Origin: Siphonodentalium dalli
Lineage: Eukaryota; Mollusca; Scaphopoda; Gadilida; Siphonodentaliidae
Length of the DNA stretch: 64,000 nt
NCBI GenBank assembly: GCA_032622095.1
Contig: CP136067.1
Location: forward strand, 60,646,893-60,710,892
Reading direction: 5' to 3'
A program made the translations under genes and the position numbers. Shown here piece by piece: positions 39,201-51,200 of this stretch. The notes under the pieces were generated by a model, which had not been told where the DNA came from, ran no database searches, and saw only the letters and a list, made by a program, of their open reading frames with translations. How positions within the stretch are numbered: the stretch's first letter is position 1; every line of letters begins with the position of its first letter.

Positions 39201-42200
39201 AACTAGTATTAGACATTCAACTTTCTACATTCCTAATCGCTCCATTGACTGTAATACATTAAATTATTCCCTTTCCAAGTTGAGCTACAGTGTCATTGAC
39301 ACTTTCATTTAGATTCGCTTGCGTTCGATATTGGTTGTAAAACCCTTAATTTTATGTGTCTACAACTCACAATATTTTCATAGTAAATTCCTTATTTGGT
39401 ATGTAACATAATTGCCATAAGTTAGGAGAAAAGAATAACTTGATTGAAAAATATTCACATCTTTGCAAGAACAATTTTTTCTGTCTAAACATTTCCAAAT
39501 CATGAAGTGGTTAGCTGGATTTTGAACCGACAGCGGGTAGTATGGGTCGATTAAAATAAAATTTGGTGTGATTTGAATGTGATTGTTGATGGCGCCAATA
39601 ATTTGATCTTTGCCTTCCACAGCGCAATGGAACATTTTCATTGGACAGATCGTAGCCATCTTGGATTTTACTCTTTGCATGACTAATTCCTTTGGCACGG
39701 GCTACATGTCGTGCCTTTGGTCGGATCATCATGAAATTTATCATAGATGTTATGGGGCCATTCGGCCATAAAACATGGCCTCCGGCAGCGATCTTGGATT
39801 TTACTCTTTGGATGACTTTTCATCACTCCATTCATTGCTCATCACAACAATTTAACTTATTCCCAAGTTGAACTACAGTGTCATTGACACTTTTATTAAA
39901 TTTTGCAGGCACGATTGTGATCATCTGTAGATGTGAGCTATCGAATTTGAATGATTTTCAATGAGAACCATCTTGGATTTTACTCTATGCATGACTAAAT
40001 CCCTTGGCGCAACCTACAGAGCACATCCCTCATCCGATCATCACCAAACTTCATATGAATCTTCGGGGTAACCTGTAGATGGGAGCCTCCTATTTTTACC
40101 TAAATTTGTTGAAAAACATGGCCGCCAGCGCCATCTTGGAATTTACTCTTTGTATGACTAAATCCTTCAGCTCATCCTACAGGCCACATCTCTCATCCAA
40201 TCATTACCAAACTTCATATGGATCTTTGGAGTGACCTCTAGATGGGGGCCTTCTATTTTGACCGAATTTTTTTTTTAAACATGGCCAACAGCAGCCGTCT
40301 TTTATTTCAAATTTGAATCCATCGGCACACACTGCAACCTGCATTTATTGGAGAATTTATTTGAAAATTTATAAGCATGTTTAGAATCACCTCTAGTTGG
40401 GAGCTATACAATTTGAACAATTTTCAATGAAAGACATGGCCGCTGGCAGCCATCTTGGATTTTACTCTTTGTATAAATCATTTGGCACACACTACAGACC
40501 ACATCCCTCATCTGGTGATCACCAAAATTAATTTGAATCTTCGGAGTGACCTGTAGATGGGAGGCTCTAATTTTTACCAAAATTCGTTGAAAAACATGGC
40601 CACCAGTGGCCATCTGTGAATTTACATTTTGTATGACTAAATCCTTTGGCACACTCTACAGACCACATCCCTCATCCTATCATCACCAAACTTTTTATTG
40701 ATCTTCGGGGTGACCTCCAGATGGGAGCCTCCTATTTTGACCGAAATTCATAGAAAAACATGGCCGCCAATGGCCATCTTGGATTTTACTCTTTGCATGA
40801 CTAAATCTTTCAGTGCAGCCTACAGGCCACATCCCTTATCCAATATTCACCAAACTTCATATGGATCTTCGGGGTGACCTCTAGATTTGAGTCATCGATT
40901 ATTTCTGAAATTTGTTATAAAACATGGCTGTCAGCAGCCATCTTGGATTTCAAATGGAAACCATCCGCACACCCTGCAGCCTACATTTTATTGGTGAAAT
41001 GTTTGAAATGAAAATAATTTCATCTACACAATACAAGACCTTTATTGTAACTTTTTGCTCTCCTTCTTCTTTATCATTCTATTCATTGCTCAGTAAAAAA
41101 TAAACTCCTTCCCAAGTTGAGCTACAAGCGTACAAATGTGACAATAACATGCAATTAATATACGCAATATTTATGATTGGTATAAAAACAAATTCCATCT
41201 ATTATTTCTTATTCTATCTATTTAGTGGATGTGACTATTTTAACAGCAATACCCACCGCGAAGGCCACCCGTATCTTTAAGCTTACTTGATTGGCATTTC
41301 ATCCACATTGTTATTTAAAACATTCCTGGTATTTTCAGATTTTCACCGATAAAACTTTTGGGGGTGGGTCCCCAATTTCCCTTGGAAAAAACTTGCATTG
41401 GAGGGGTGGGTGTCCGAAAAACTAGTTTATCAAATCTTGATGATAGTCAGTATTAAAGCATGTTTAACTCAAGGTTGGCTTAAACAAAAGAACCCATTGA
41501 TGTGATCGATAATGATCACAGTCCAATGAGTTCTCTACTTAATAGCTGGTATGCCAAGAGAGGGTGACAGAACCCAGCTCTTGTTAGCTCAACTTTACTA
41601 GATGGGAGCCATCAAATTTTTCCAAATTTTGTTTAAAAACATGGCTGTCTGCAACCATCTTTGATTTTAATTTATAAATATGTTCCCATCTAGTATTACT
41701 TAGACTTTTAACTTTCTGCATTCCTAATCGCTCTATTGACTGTAACACATGAAAGTATCCCCTCTCCAAGTTGAGCTACAGCTACAATGTCATTGACACT
41801 TTTTCTTGTTTTGCTATGTGTACTGGCACGAGAATATTGTTGTTGGGCGATAAAAATCACTTATTTGTTTTACAATTGTTCGCTCTTTTTATTCTAACAG
41901 TTCAGCAGCTTCTAATGAATTACAAGATGAGTATATGGAAGAGGTCAGAGGCAAGATGTCTGCGAGTCGTCGAACCTTTTGTTTGATATGTACCTTTGAC
42001 TTAGGATTCTCCTTCTTGTTTTGGATAATTTATTCACAGGTGCGTATCACTAACCCTTTGTCAGGTGAGTACATTATATATGATGTCATAATATATTTTG
42101 CAAATAAACTGAATAATATTGTAACAATCGCCTATTGTAACAAATAAATCATACAACAACATTATTTAAAGCATGAATCAATGTAAATAATAAAGATAAT

Positions 42201-45200
42201 ATCCATTCATATTAAACCCATGATACGTTTCCTTTTAGGTGAAGATTTTTTAAATGTATGTACACCATAACATCATACATGTATTACAGTGACATAAAGT
42301 TGTTCTACCTGCTAAATGGTCAAAATACATGTATGTACTGTATACTAGTATCATTTTCAGAGATTAAATTACAAGGTATAATAGATGACCTGCCTTGTAC
42401 TATTTGTTCAATAAAAGCACGTATGTATCATGTGTCACAAGGTGTTATTGGACAAAATACGATATTGCAATTATAATGCTGAAAGTCTAGATCCAATAAC
42501 TTCAGTTATAATAGTTTGATGTGATGAAAATTTGTTAGCGAACTGTTCAATTACAGTCCAAGTTATAATCTGGGTTCGGACCAATAAAATTTGTCAGATT
42601 TATGCTTCTTCTCAAACCAGAGCTTAAAATTATACTGGTTTCAGATTACAACTTCAGATGTTTCTGCTTTAAATAAAAATAATATTTTCTTGTTTATAAA
42701 ATAAAGCCAATGTCCAAAAATACCAACTTTTTCTAAAAAGCCACTATTCCTAAAAAAATCAACACATTTTTGTAGGAATAAGTGGTCAAGCACCTTATTA
42801 TTATTTTGTATTTATGATACAGGATAACAGGAAGTATGTGTATATAGAAGACATGAAACATGAGAACACTATTTAAATCATATATATATATAGATATGAT
42901 CATGAGTTCTCATTCTATTTTCAGCTACTTGATGATCCTAGCATTTACCATGCCCTCCGAGACCAGGTCTTTCATTATGATTTCAAGAAATCCCTGTTTG
43001 ATACAGTTGTGAGTTGATATAGCTGATTGTTGTTTGTTGTGATATATATGGTTTATCACTTGAAACAATGTTAACCCTTTCCATACTAAATGGATTCTCC
43101 CATTCAATTATAAAAATATTAATGGTTTCTTGAAAAAGTTAAATTAACGTTATATGATTTCTCAAAACAAAATATAACACTCGCTGCCATCTACATCCCA
43201 ATAAAACTAAGCTTTCAAGCAAATTTCAAGGCAACAGGAGAAAAATAAAGTTTCTCACTAGTACCATAGAAAATATATATAATGATGGTAACAAAAGCAT
43301 TATGCATGTTATAAGATTTTGCAGTGTATTATTAAGTAGTATTATATAGTGATTGTGATGAAAAGTAATGGTATATAATACTCTCAGCCTTTATATTGAG
43401 TTGTACATAGATCTTAGTCAGGATTAGATGTAGAAATTTTAATATGAAGGTGCAGGGAGGATGAATGGTTTTCCTCACCCACCCTTCGTCCATTGTCGAG
43501 GATAACACTGAAAGAAAGTCTCATTAATTGAGAATCTCTTATTTCCACAATGGTCCTTTCAGAAGTAAGAAAAACAAGCGATGAAATAACATGCTCCACT
43601 GGGAGGAAATAAGATATTGTATATTTTCTAGTTCCATTTGTGTTAAGAAATTATATCGCAAAATAGGTCAGGGTGACGAAGCCAGAAGTTTTTAAATTAT
43701 TGATAATGGAATATAAGTGGTCCATTTCTAATCAGTATCTAAAGTTTTAAAATTATTCATTCCATTTAGTAGAGTTTAAATTTTAACTTTAAATGTAGAA
43801 GTCTGCTTTTAGAAATTATATACATTAACTCGTTTGGGACGTGATTCTTTTCAGAAAACATTACTCACAGACGAGATTGTTTGCAGAAATGCTTACTTTT
43901 ATATAATTTTATAGCAATTTATGCGTTTATTCAATGTTGGGTCAGACCATTTGCCATGGCAGAATTCTCCGCGTGACAACTCATACTATATGGGTGATCA
44001 TCCGTAGTCTATAAATCTTCTAGAAATTTTGGGTAGATACCACCAAATTGCGACTGGTTGCCATAGCAACCTATTTTCGAAAAATTATGATTTTGGGGGC
44101 TGTAATTTTGCTATATGACGATATGTTTGCGACATATTGAACCAATATAAATGGTTTCCAAAGTTAAATGATCCAGGAATAAAAAATTTCCTGCTTGTTT
44201 TTTTTAGTGTTTTGGCAATGAGTTGGGCTTCAAAACAGCTTTGAATGAGAGAAATAATGTAATTCTAACTGGTAAACAGTTATCTTGTTGTATTTTGTTG
44301 CAAATTTTGAAATCCAAGATGGCCACTGGCAGCCATGTTTTTTGGCAGAATGACCTCAAAATGACTCATTCCTATTTACATATCCATGTTAACATCCATG
44401 ATAAATAGTATGCACAGAAATTCATATACAGCTGTTTACAGTGAATTTCCCCCCGCAAATCTCTGTTTTAGTGTTAAAATGGGGGGTGGGTGTAAAAAAA
44501 TTGTCAGAAAAAACTGCCGAAAACGGAAAAAAAATTTGGCGGTGGGGGTGGGTGGGTACAAAAAATGATCGAAAGGGAAAAAATGGCATACATGCTTGAA
44601 TTTTTTTTCCGACCCCCCCCCCCCCCCCCCCCTGACGTGAGAACTCATAATATATGGGTGATCATCCATGCTCTATAAATCTTACCAAAAATTTGGGTAG
44701 ATACCACCAAATTGCAACCGGTTGACATGGCAACTGATTTTCAGAAAATTATGCGTTTGGGGGGCTGTAATTTCGCTATACGAGATGTCTGCATGCGACA
44801 TTTTGAATCAAATGTAATTAATTAAAAAAAAATATGATCCAGGAATATACTTAAATTGCTCTCGCTTCTTTTTCCTTATGCTGAAGGGGTCAGGATTCAC
44901 CTGCCATGGTGATTACCATTTATCAATCGAAAACTTGTCTACGGCTTAGGCTACTGGGCGCCGACATTTTGGAACAATGACGTCACAAATCACGTCACGC
45001 GACCCCCACGTGACGCCAAAAATAGGTTACATCTTCCTGGACCCCTCACTGAGTGATCATCGGCCTATATTGAATACATGATACTATGCGCAAAACATTT
45101 AATTATAAAAGATTCATTCACTGATAACAAGTGCATGAAGTGGGAAACGGATATATCCCTTTCCCGTCCTGTAGGTAATGTTTGGGAAACAGATATATCC

Positions 45201-48200
45201 GTTTCACGTCCTAAATGAGTTAATTATGTATATGTATTATAGGCATATACATGAAGTCCTGAGGAATGTCTGTGGGTTCTGTGAAGTTTATTATCTGTCA
45301 TGGCGAGTGCCAACTTATCACTGACAAGCATTTGAAGTAGCTGGTTAATGTGCAATCCACAGGCACTGATAAGAAATCAGTATGATTTACAAAATAAAAC
45401 TCTAATCGTCATAGGTGATGGCTATGATGCCAGATGTGGAGTTCATAATTACGAGTTCTTACATGGAGATACCTTCTTGTTTTTCCTTGCGGTTAGGAAT
45501 ATACCTTCATTCATATGAAGGTGATTACTGTCATTGTCTGTAAAGGTCCTTACAGATGGCGATGCAATCATCGCGATTTCGGCATCAATGGTGTAAAAGT
45601 ATTCTCATGGAAATTCCATCATCCTACATTGGGGGTTGCTCTCGTTTGTTTTGCCTTTTCAAATGACAAATTGACAGCAAATCATCACATATGGTATATG
45701 TGGTAGTTTTCCTCAAGGGCCAAGGGCCTGTGGCCTCATTGGTCCAACACACGAGTCAATAACACTGAAATATTCTGTTTAATGCCTTCTTATAAAAATA
45801 AATGTCAATTTAATAGTACCATTCACTTGTAAACGGGACTCAATCCATATTCCATACATTCTTTTTTGAGTGTTTTGTATGTTGCAGAGTCTTGTTATAT
45901 AATACTTCAAGCTTTTACACTGTGATTCCAGGTTCAGACTGATACGCTTCCTAACTCTCGGTGACATTGGCTTCCTTTTAGGATGTCCCTGTAGCCGAGG
46001 TGGTTTGGTTATGGATAAGATCATCACAGTCTGGGCTAGACGAGGTTGGTGCGGGTTCGAACCCCGGCATGGATGAAAATTGGGAAGACATCTTGGTGTA
46101 CCATTCCGATCAACACATGTCTATTTCGATAAGAAATTAGAATTTGTTCACGCTCAAAATGAGTGTTCATTGCTTCATATTTGCTTAACTCAGTGAGCGT
46201 GAACAAATTCTCATTTCTTCTCGAAATGGCCATGCGTTGATCGGAATGGTACATTGAGATGTCCCTCAAACCAAATCAAGCTTTAAAATCGGTCCCGATT
46301 TTCATCGATGCCAGGGTTCAAACCCATGTCAACCTCGTCTTGCCCAGACTGTGAAGATCTTATCCACGACCTAACCACCTCAGCTATGGGACATCCTTAA
46401 AAGGAGACCTTTTCACCGATAATTAGGAAGCGAATCAGTCTGAACATGGGTTCAAACCCACTACCTTCCAAATTCTTGATCTGCCATTCTAAACATGTCA
46501 ATGCACTTCCTCTGAAATTGCACCTGTGACCATACGATTACTGGTACTGGTGTATATATATGTCAGAGTTATGGAGGCACGCACTCAGTATGAGTGTTCA
46601 TTGCTTCATATTTGCTTAACTCAGTTATCGTGAACAAATTCTCATTTCTTATCGAAATGACCATGTGTCGATCGGAATGGTACATTGAAATGTCCCTCAA
46701 ACCAAATCAAGCTTGAAAATCGGTCCCTTTCATCCATGCCATGGATCGAACCCGCGCCAACCTCGTCTAGCCCAGACTGTGATGATCTTATCCATGACCT
46801 CACCTCCTCGGCTACGGTGACATTCTTAAAATAGGAGCCCTTTCACCGAGAATTAGGAAGCGTATCAGTCTGAATATGGGTTTGAACCGACTACCTTCAA
46901 AATTCTTGATCTGCCATTTTGGAAACATGTCAATGCACTTCCTCCGAAATTGCACCTGTGACCATACGATTACTGGTACTGGCGTATATATATGTCAGAG
47001 TTATATAGACTGGCAATTCTTAATTTATTTACCAGCATCAGTATGCTTAAATTTACTCCTCAGCGTAGCATTTCACTCAGCCCTCAAGGCAAGCACGCAG
47101 GGGTGGATCACATTTAATGTTCACCAACTTGAAGGACATATATATTGTCATTTATATTGGGCTTGAAGTAGCCATTCTGTTTACATTGAATGAACTTGCT
47201 AATGTTGATGGATTCCACATCTGGTGACTGTGTCTATCTCTGTCCTTGAAAAAGCAAAAAACACTCGAGTAAATGCTCTGATCGCATCGCTCAATTAGAA
47301 AATATCCTATTCTTACGATTGATGCTTTTGTTACGATTTACTCAGTGATATTAGGTTTGTCCTAAATTAGGATTTACACTACCACTTGCCAAATTTGCCA
47401 AAAAAACATTTTAATTATGGGAAGGGAACTATCTAGTCATAAAGCATCAGCAAAGGTGGATTATTCGTTAAGTGTGCCGACTTACATACACCACAAAGGG
47501 AAAGTCGATCAACAAAACTATCAACCTAGTGTGGTCAGAAGTGATCTTCTTTAGTTTTCATAAAATGGTAATGCATTCATTCTTTCATAATTAAACTTTC
47601 AGCAAACAGTTAATCGACCGTGGTTAATACATGTATATGACTGTCAGAAAAAAAATCGTTGTTATGTAAAGTTTTCATTGAGGCTATTATAAGTAATTTA
47701 TAACAGGCTCCCAATGTTGATTCCATCACTTTGCACGAAATAGAAAAAGGTAATTATAAAATTGTTTTTGCAGTTAATCCCCCTTTTTCTTTTTGGATCA
47801 TGGACGCAGCCATTGTAACAATGCATATTACCGGTGACATTGTATTTATGCAGTCGTGTTTTATGACCAGCGAGTAAGAGCCAATAGGTTAAATGGCTGA
47901 ATGTGAATTGCGACGGATTAATTTGTGACTATTGTTGCCATTAAGAATACAGGGTGAAATAATATGTACATGTATGCCTTGATGACAGATTCTTGTAGTT
48001 CAATGACTGTGTAGCAATGTTAAATGTAGTTTCCGGGTGTACGTCACTTAGATAATATATTGCTACTTTGATATTTATTAAATAATAACTTACTTTACTA
48101 GCCCATTTTACAAGTGCCTGTGGTTAGCTTTTAAATTATATAACAAAGATAAAAAATAAGAAGTTCCTTCAATTCCCCCATATACCCTCAATTAAATTTG

Positions 48201-51200
48201 GCAAAACATTTTGAAATTTGGCAATTTTGGTCCAGCGCGAATCCTGGTCCTAATTGAGCGTCGACACAGAATCTCATCTCTCGCATCACCATCTGAACAA
48301 GCATTAAGGACAATTGTTCTCATTAAAACAAGAGAATTTTTATTATAGTGCTGTGATATATTTAGACTCAAACTCTTCCCTCAGTATTACTCATATGACT
48401 GTCAAACAATTCTCTTGTGATAACATGTTCATATATTAATTTACAGATGGCAGCTACTGCACGATTAACACTGCTTCTTCTTGCCTATGCTTTATGTAGA
48501 AGTCAGCACTGGTTTACAGTTGCAGTAAGTATGATACATGTACAAGTATGATATCTCATTATGACTAATGATTCACATACAACTGGAGTTCCAGTGGTTG
48601 GAGCAATTATTTTTCATCGTTGTAAATGCAGTGTTATACTGGCAGGAACTACTAGCTTTTATTGGAGTGATTGGTTTCCAGATAATGCTATAGATTTCAA
48701 AAACCCAGTTCCACCACTATAAAATGTAGGTCCACACATAATTTTTATAAAACCCAATTTCAAGAATAAAATAATATTTTTGTCAATAAAATACAAATAT
48801 ATTAAACCGAGCATAATTTGTGGTGAAATCTGTTAGTTGAAATGAAATTTGCCTTGATTGAAGGTGCTAACCTGGTAGAGTTCTCCCTATTTGCATGCTC
48901 TGAATGTTTCCCACAAAATTTGCCTGAGGGTTATGTTCTAAAAATAGCATGTAAAACTGTCCTGAAAGGTTCTATATATTATACCAGGCAGGTGTCTTCG
49001 ATTCATATTAATTTTGTTTTCACTGTACATGTATATAATATAACTATGGATGGGTTTACAAAATGACGTTATGGTGTGGGGCAACAGTTAGAGTCGCCAA
49101 ATTTCTTTAAAATATCACTGCGCTTGTGGTGCGGGAAACAACACTTCCCTCAGTTAATACAGATTGTTGCTACCAAGCGCCCTGACCAACCAGATGCATG
49201 CATTTACGTGAAAGTGAAAGTAGGTGTAAAATAAAGGAATACAAACTCAATCTAAAGTCAGTGAAAGTATATGAGACATACGTCAGACATCCTCTATACT
49301 TACTCCTGCTATGCCTGTCTGCATTCTTCTAGTAACTTAATATCATTATCAAATTCTTGCAGTTCACGACATTCATGACATGTATCTTCTTGATTACCAA
49401 AGTATTCTTTTTTAAGGTGAGTCCTATAATATTGTCTTTTGGTAGCATGCAGTCATATGTTATATTAATGACAAAAACAGATGTTTTCTATCCCGTTGTC
49501 ATTGTTTTTATATGCCTGTTTTAAAATTTGGACGTATTACCGCCAATTTACCGGTATCTTTTTGGTCTATCCATTGACCCGTCCATTCATATTTTGTATC
49601 TCCGTCAAAGGTATCTTGCCCACTAAACTATATGGTATATTCCTAATCTTAATTCTCGTAGTAGAAGGGTTAAAAAACCCGAAGTGACTCTCAGGTTCGT
49701 TTTGTTGAAAACGGTACGAAAATTCTCCAGTACGTTTTTTCCAAAATGGTACGCAGTCTCAAGGTACAAATATCCAACGGGAATTCCTGGGAATTCCTCC
49801 CAATGACGCAGTGCGTCTATCTTTAGTATTACCTGAGCCACGTGATCCATCTTTGTTATAAGAGCCGTGATTGCCAGGTAAGTCATTCCTTTTTTCCTTT
49901 CTACTCGTACAAGATAAGTGCTCTGGAGAAAAAACATAAATTATTTCAAATTGAAAATTATTTTCACTTTGTCACCGACGGAACGTTTCAACTTTCAACA
50001 TGCGTTCTTGTTTAATTTGCAAACGGCAAAAAGCCGTTTTCGATGATCATGCCCCATGTGTATTGTGCGCGGGCTGCACTCAAGAAACGCAGTGCCGCAT
50101 TTGTGCCACATGGATGTCATCCAACTGGACCAGGATCAGGTCGTTTGCTGCAAGCCACCAGGATGTAAGCCCAGGTTCAGGTTCTTTCCCTGTAGCTCCT
50201 CTGGCAGTTGCTTCTCCTCGTTTCGAGGGTCCGACCTCTGAGACAAGGTCACTAGTCGATAGTGCACCCCTCAGTAGTTTTGCAACTCGGGGCGAAAGTT
50301 ATACCGAACGGGGAGCTGATGGGGCACCCCATACAACCACACATTGTGGGCTCCCTGGACTTTCGTATGGGACGCCAATTTGCTCCCTCGGGTCATCCGT
50401 TGGCGGGTTGGCGTGCCCCGGTACGGAGGTGAGTTTCTCCACTAACACTAGAACCACCCCGTACATTGCTACTAGTCGACATTTCGGGGTCAGCACGGCT
50501 GGGGTCATTAGTCCCTACATGCCTTCTGTCCCAGCTGGGTTTGGAATGGGACCGCAGTTCTCAAGCATGCCTCCTCCTTATTATCCGCAACCACCTCTGT
50601 TGGCCTGGCAGTCAGGTTTCTGGCCGCATTCTGGACAACAGCAGCCATTAACTTCGGGTTTAAATCCAAATGCAAATGAATTTGTACCCCGACGTCAGTC
50701 GAAGAGCAGGCGGCATGCTTCGGAATCGGCCCCTCTTAACCATCCATAGCCAGTTCGGTCGGTTGGATATCGGGATCCGGACGAGCTGTCGCTCCATCCC
50801 CGAGATGAAGAGGCTTTGGACATTCCTCAGGGGTCCCCAAGTTCCAGCGATTACGAGGGAGACTCAGGAAGTGGTACAGACTCTGAAGACGAGGAGTCTG
50901 TACCAGATTTTGTGGACACAGTTGCTTTAATATATAAGTTGTTGCCTTCTTCAATGTGCCCTCCGGCTCCTGAGAGGTCGAGTAGAATGTTCGAGTCAAG
51001 TGTGGATACCCTGTGGGAGCGACCTCCAGAGGAACGAACACAATATGTTCCCAGTCGTCTCCCGCAGTCGCCTCAGCTGGCCACAGCGTATGAGAAGATT
51101 AACACAATCATTAGAGGCCCTCTGGCTAATCGTCCAAGGATGGGGCGTGACCTTGTGCCGTTTCCGCCGAAGACTCGAAGTTATGGATTCAATTTGAAGT

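Larger units (their letters stand above)
25462..39312 (+). repeat. ~13.9-kb tandem array of ~164-bp and ~155-bp units with higher-order repeats
   Basis: A palindromic head (TAGCTCAACTTTAC paired with GTAAAGTTTGAGCTA) starts the array at 25462 and recurs at 26472, each followed by a GTCCGTCGTCCGTGTG-like stretch. Units then repeat about 80 times. Type A (about 164 bp) has GGATTTTACTCTTTGTATGA; type B (about 155 bp) has GGATTTCAAAATTCAATCC. All carry CATGGCCGCCAG, GCCATCTTGG and TTAGCACGGGC. A tail (CATTCCTAATCGCTCC ... CAAGTTGAGCTACAGTGTC) closes it at 39187-39305 and also occurs inside at 29090-29210 and 30243-30363. Larger blocks are duplicated: 1153 bp (28610/29763), 966 bp (30918/31884) and 2907 bp (about 30650-33470 and 33557-36377). 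The many minus-strand open frames of 60-132 codons are this repeat read through. Confidence 0.97.

Noticed and set aside
45979-46070. A tRNA gene
   Set aside because: Box A- and box B-like sequences are present but no cloverleaf folds. The segment recurs in altered form and both orientations, so it is a SINE head.
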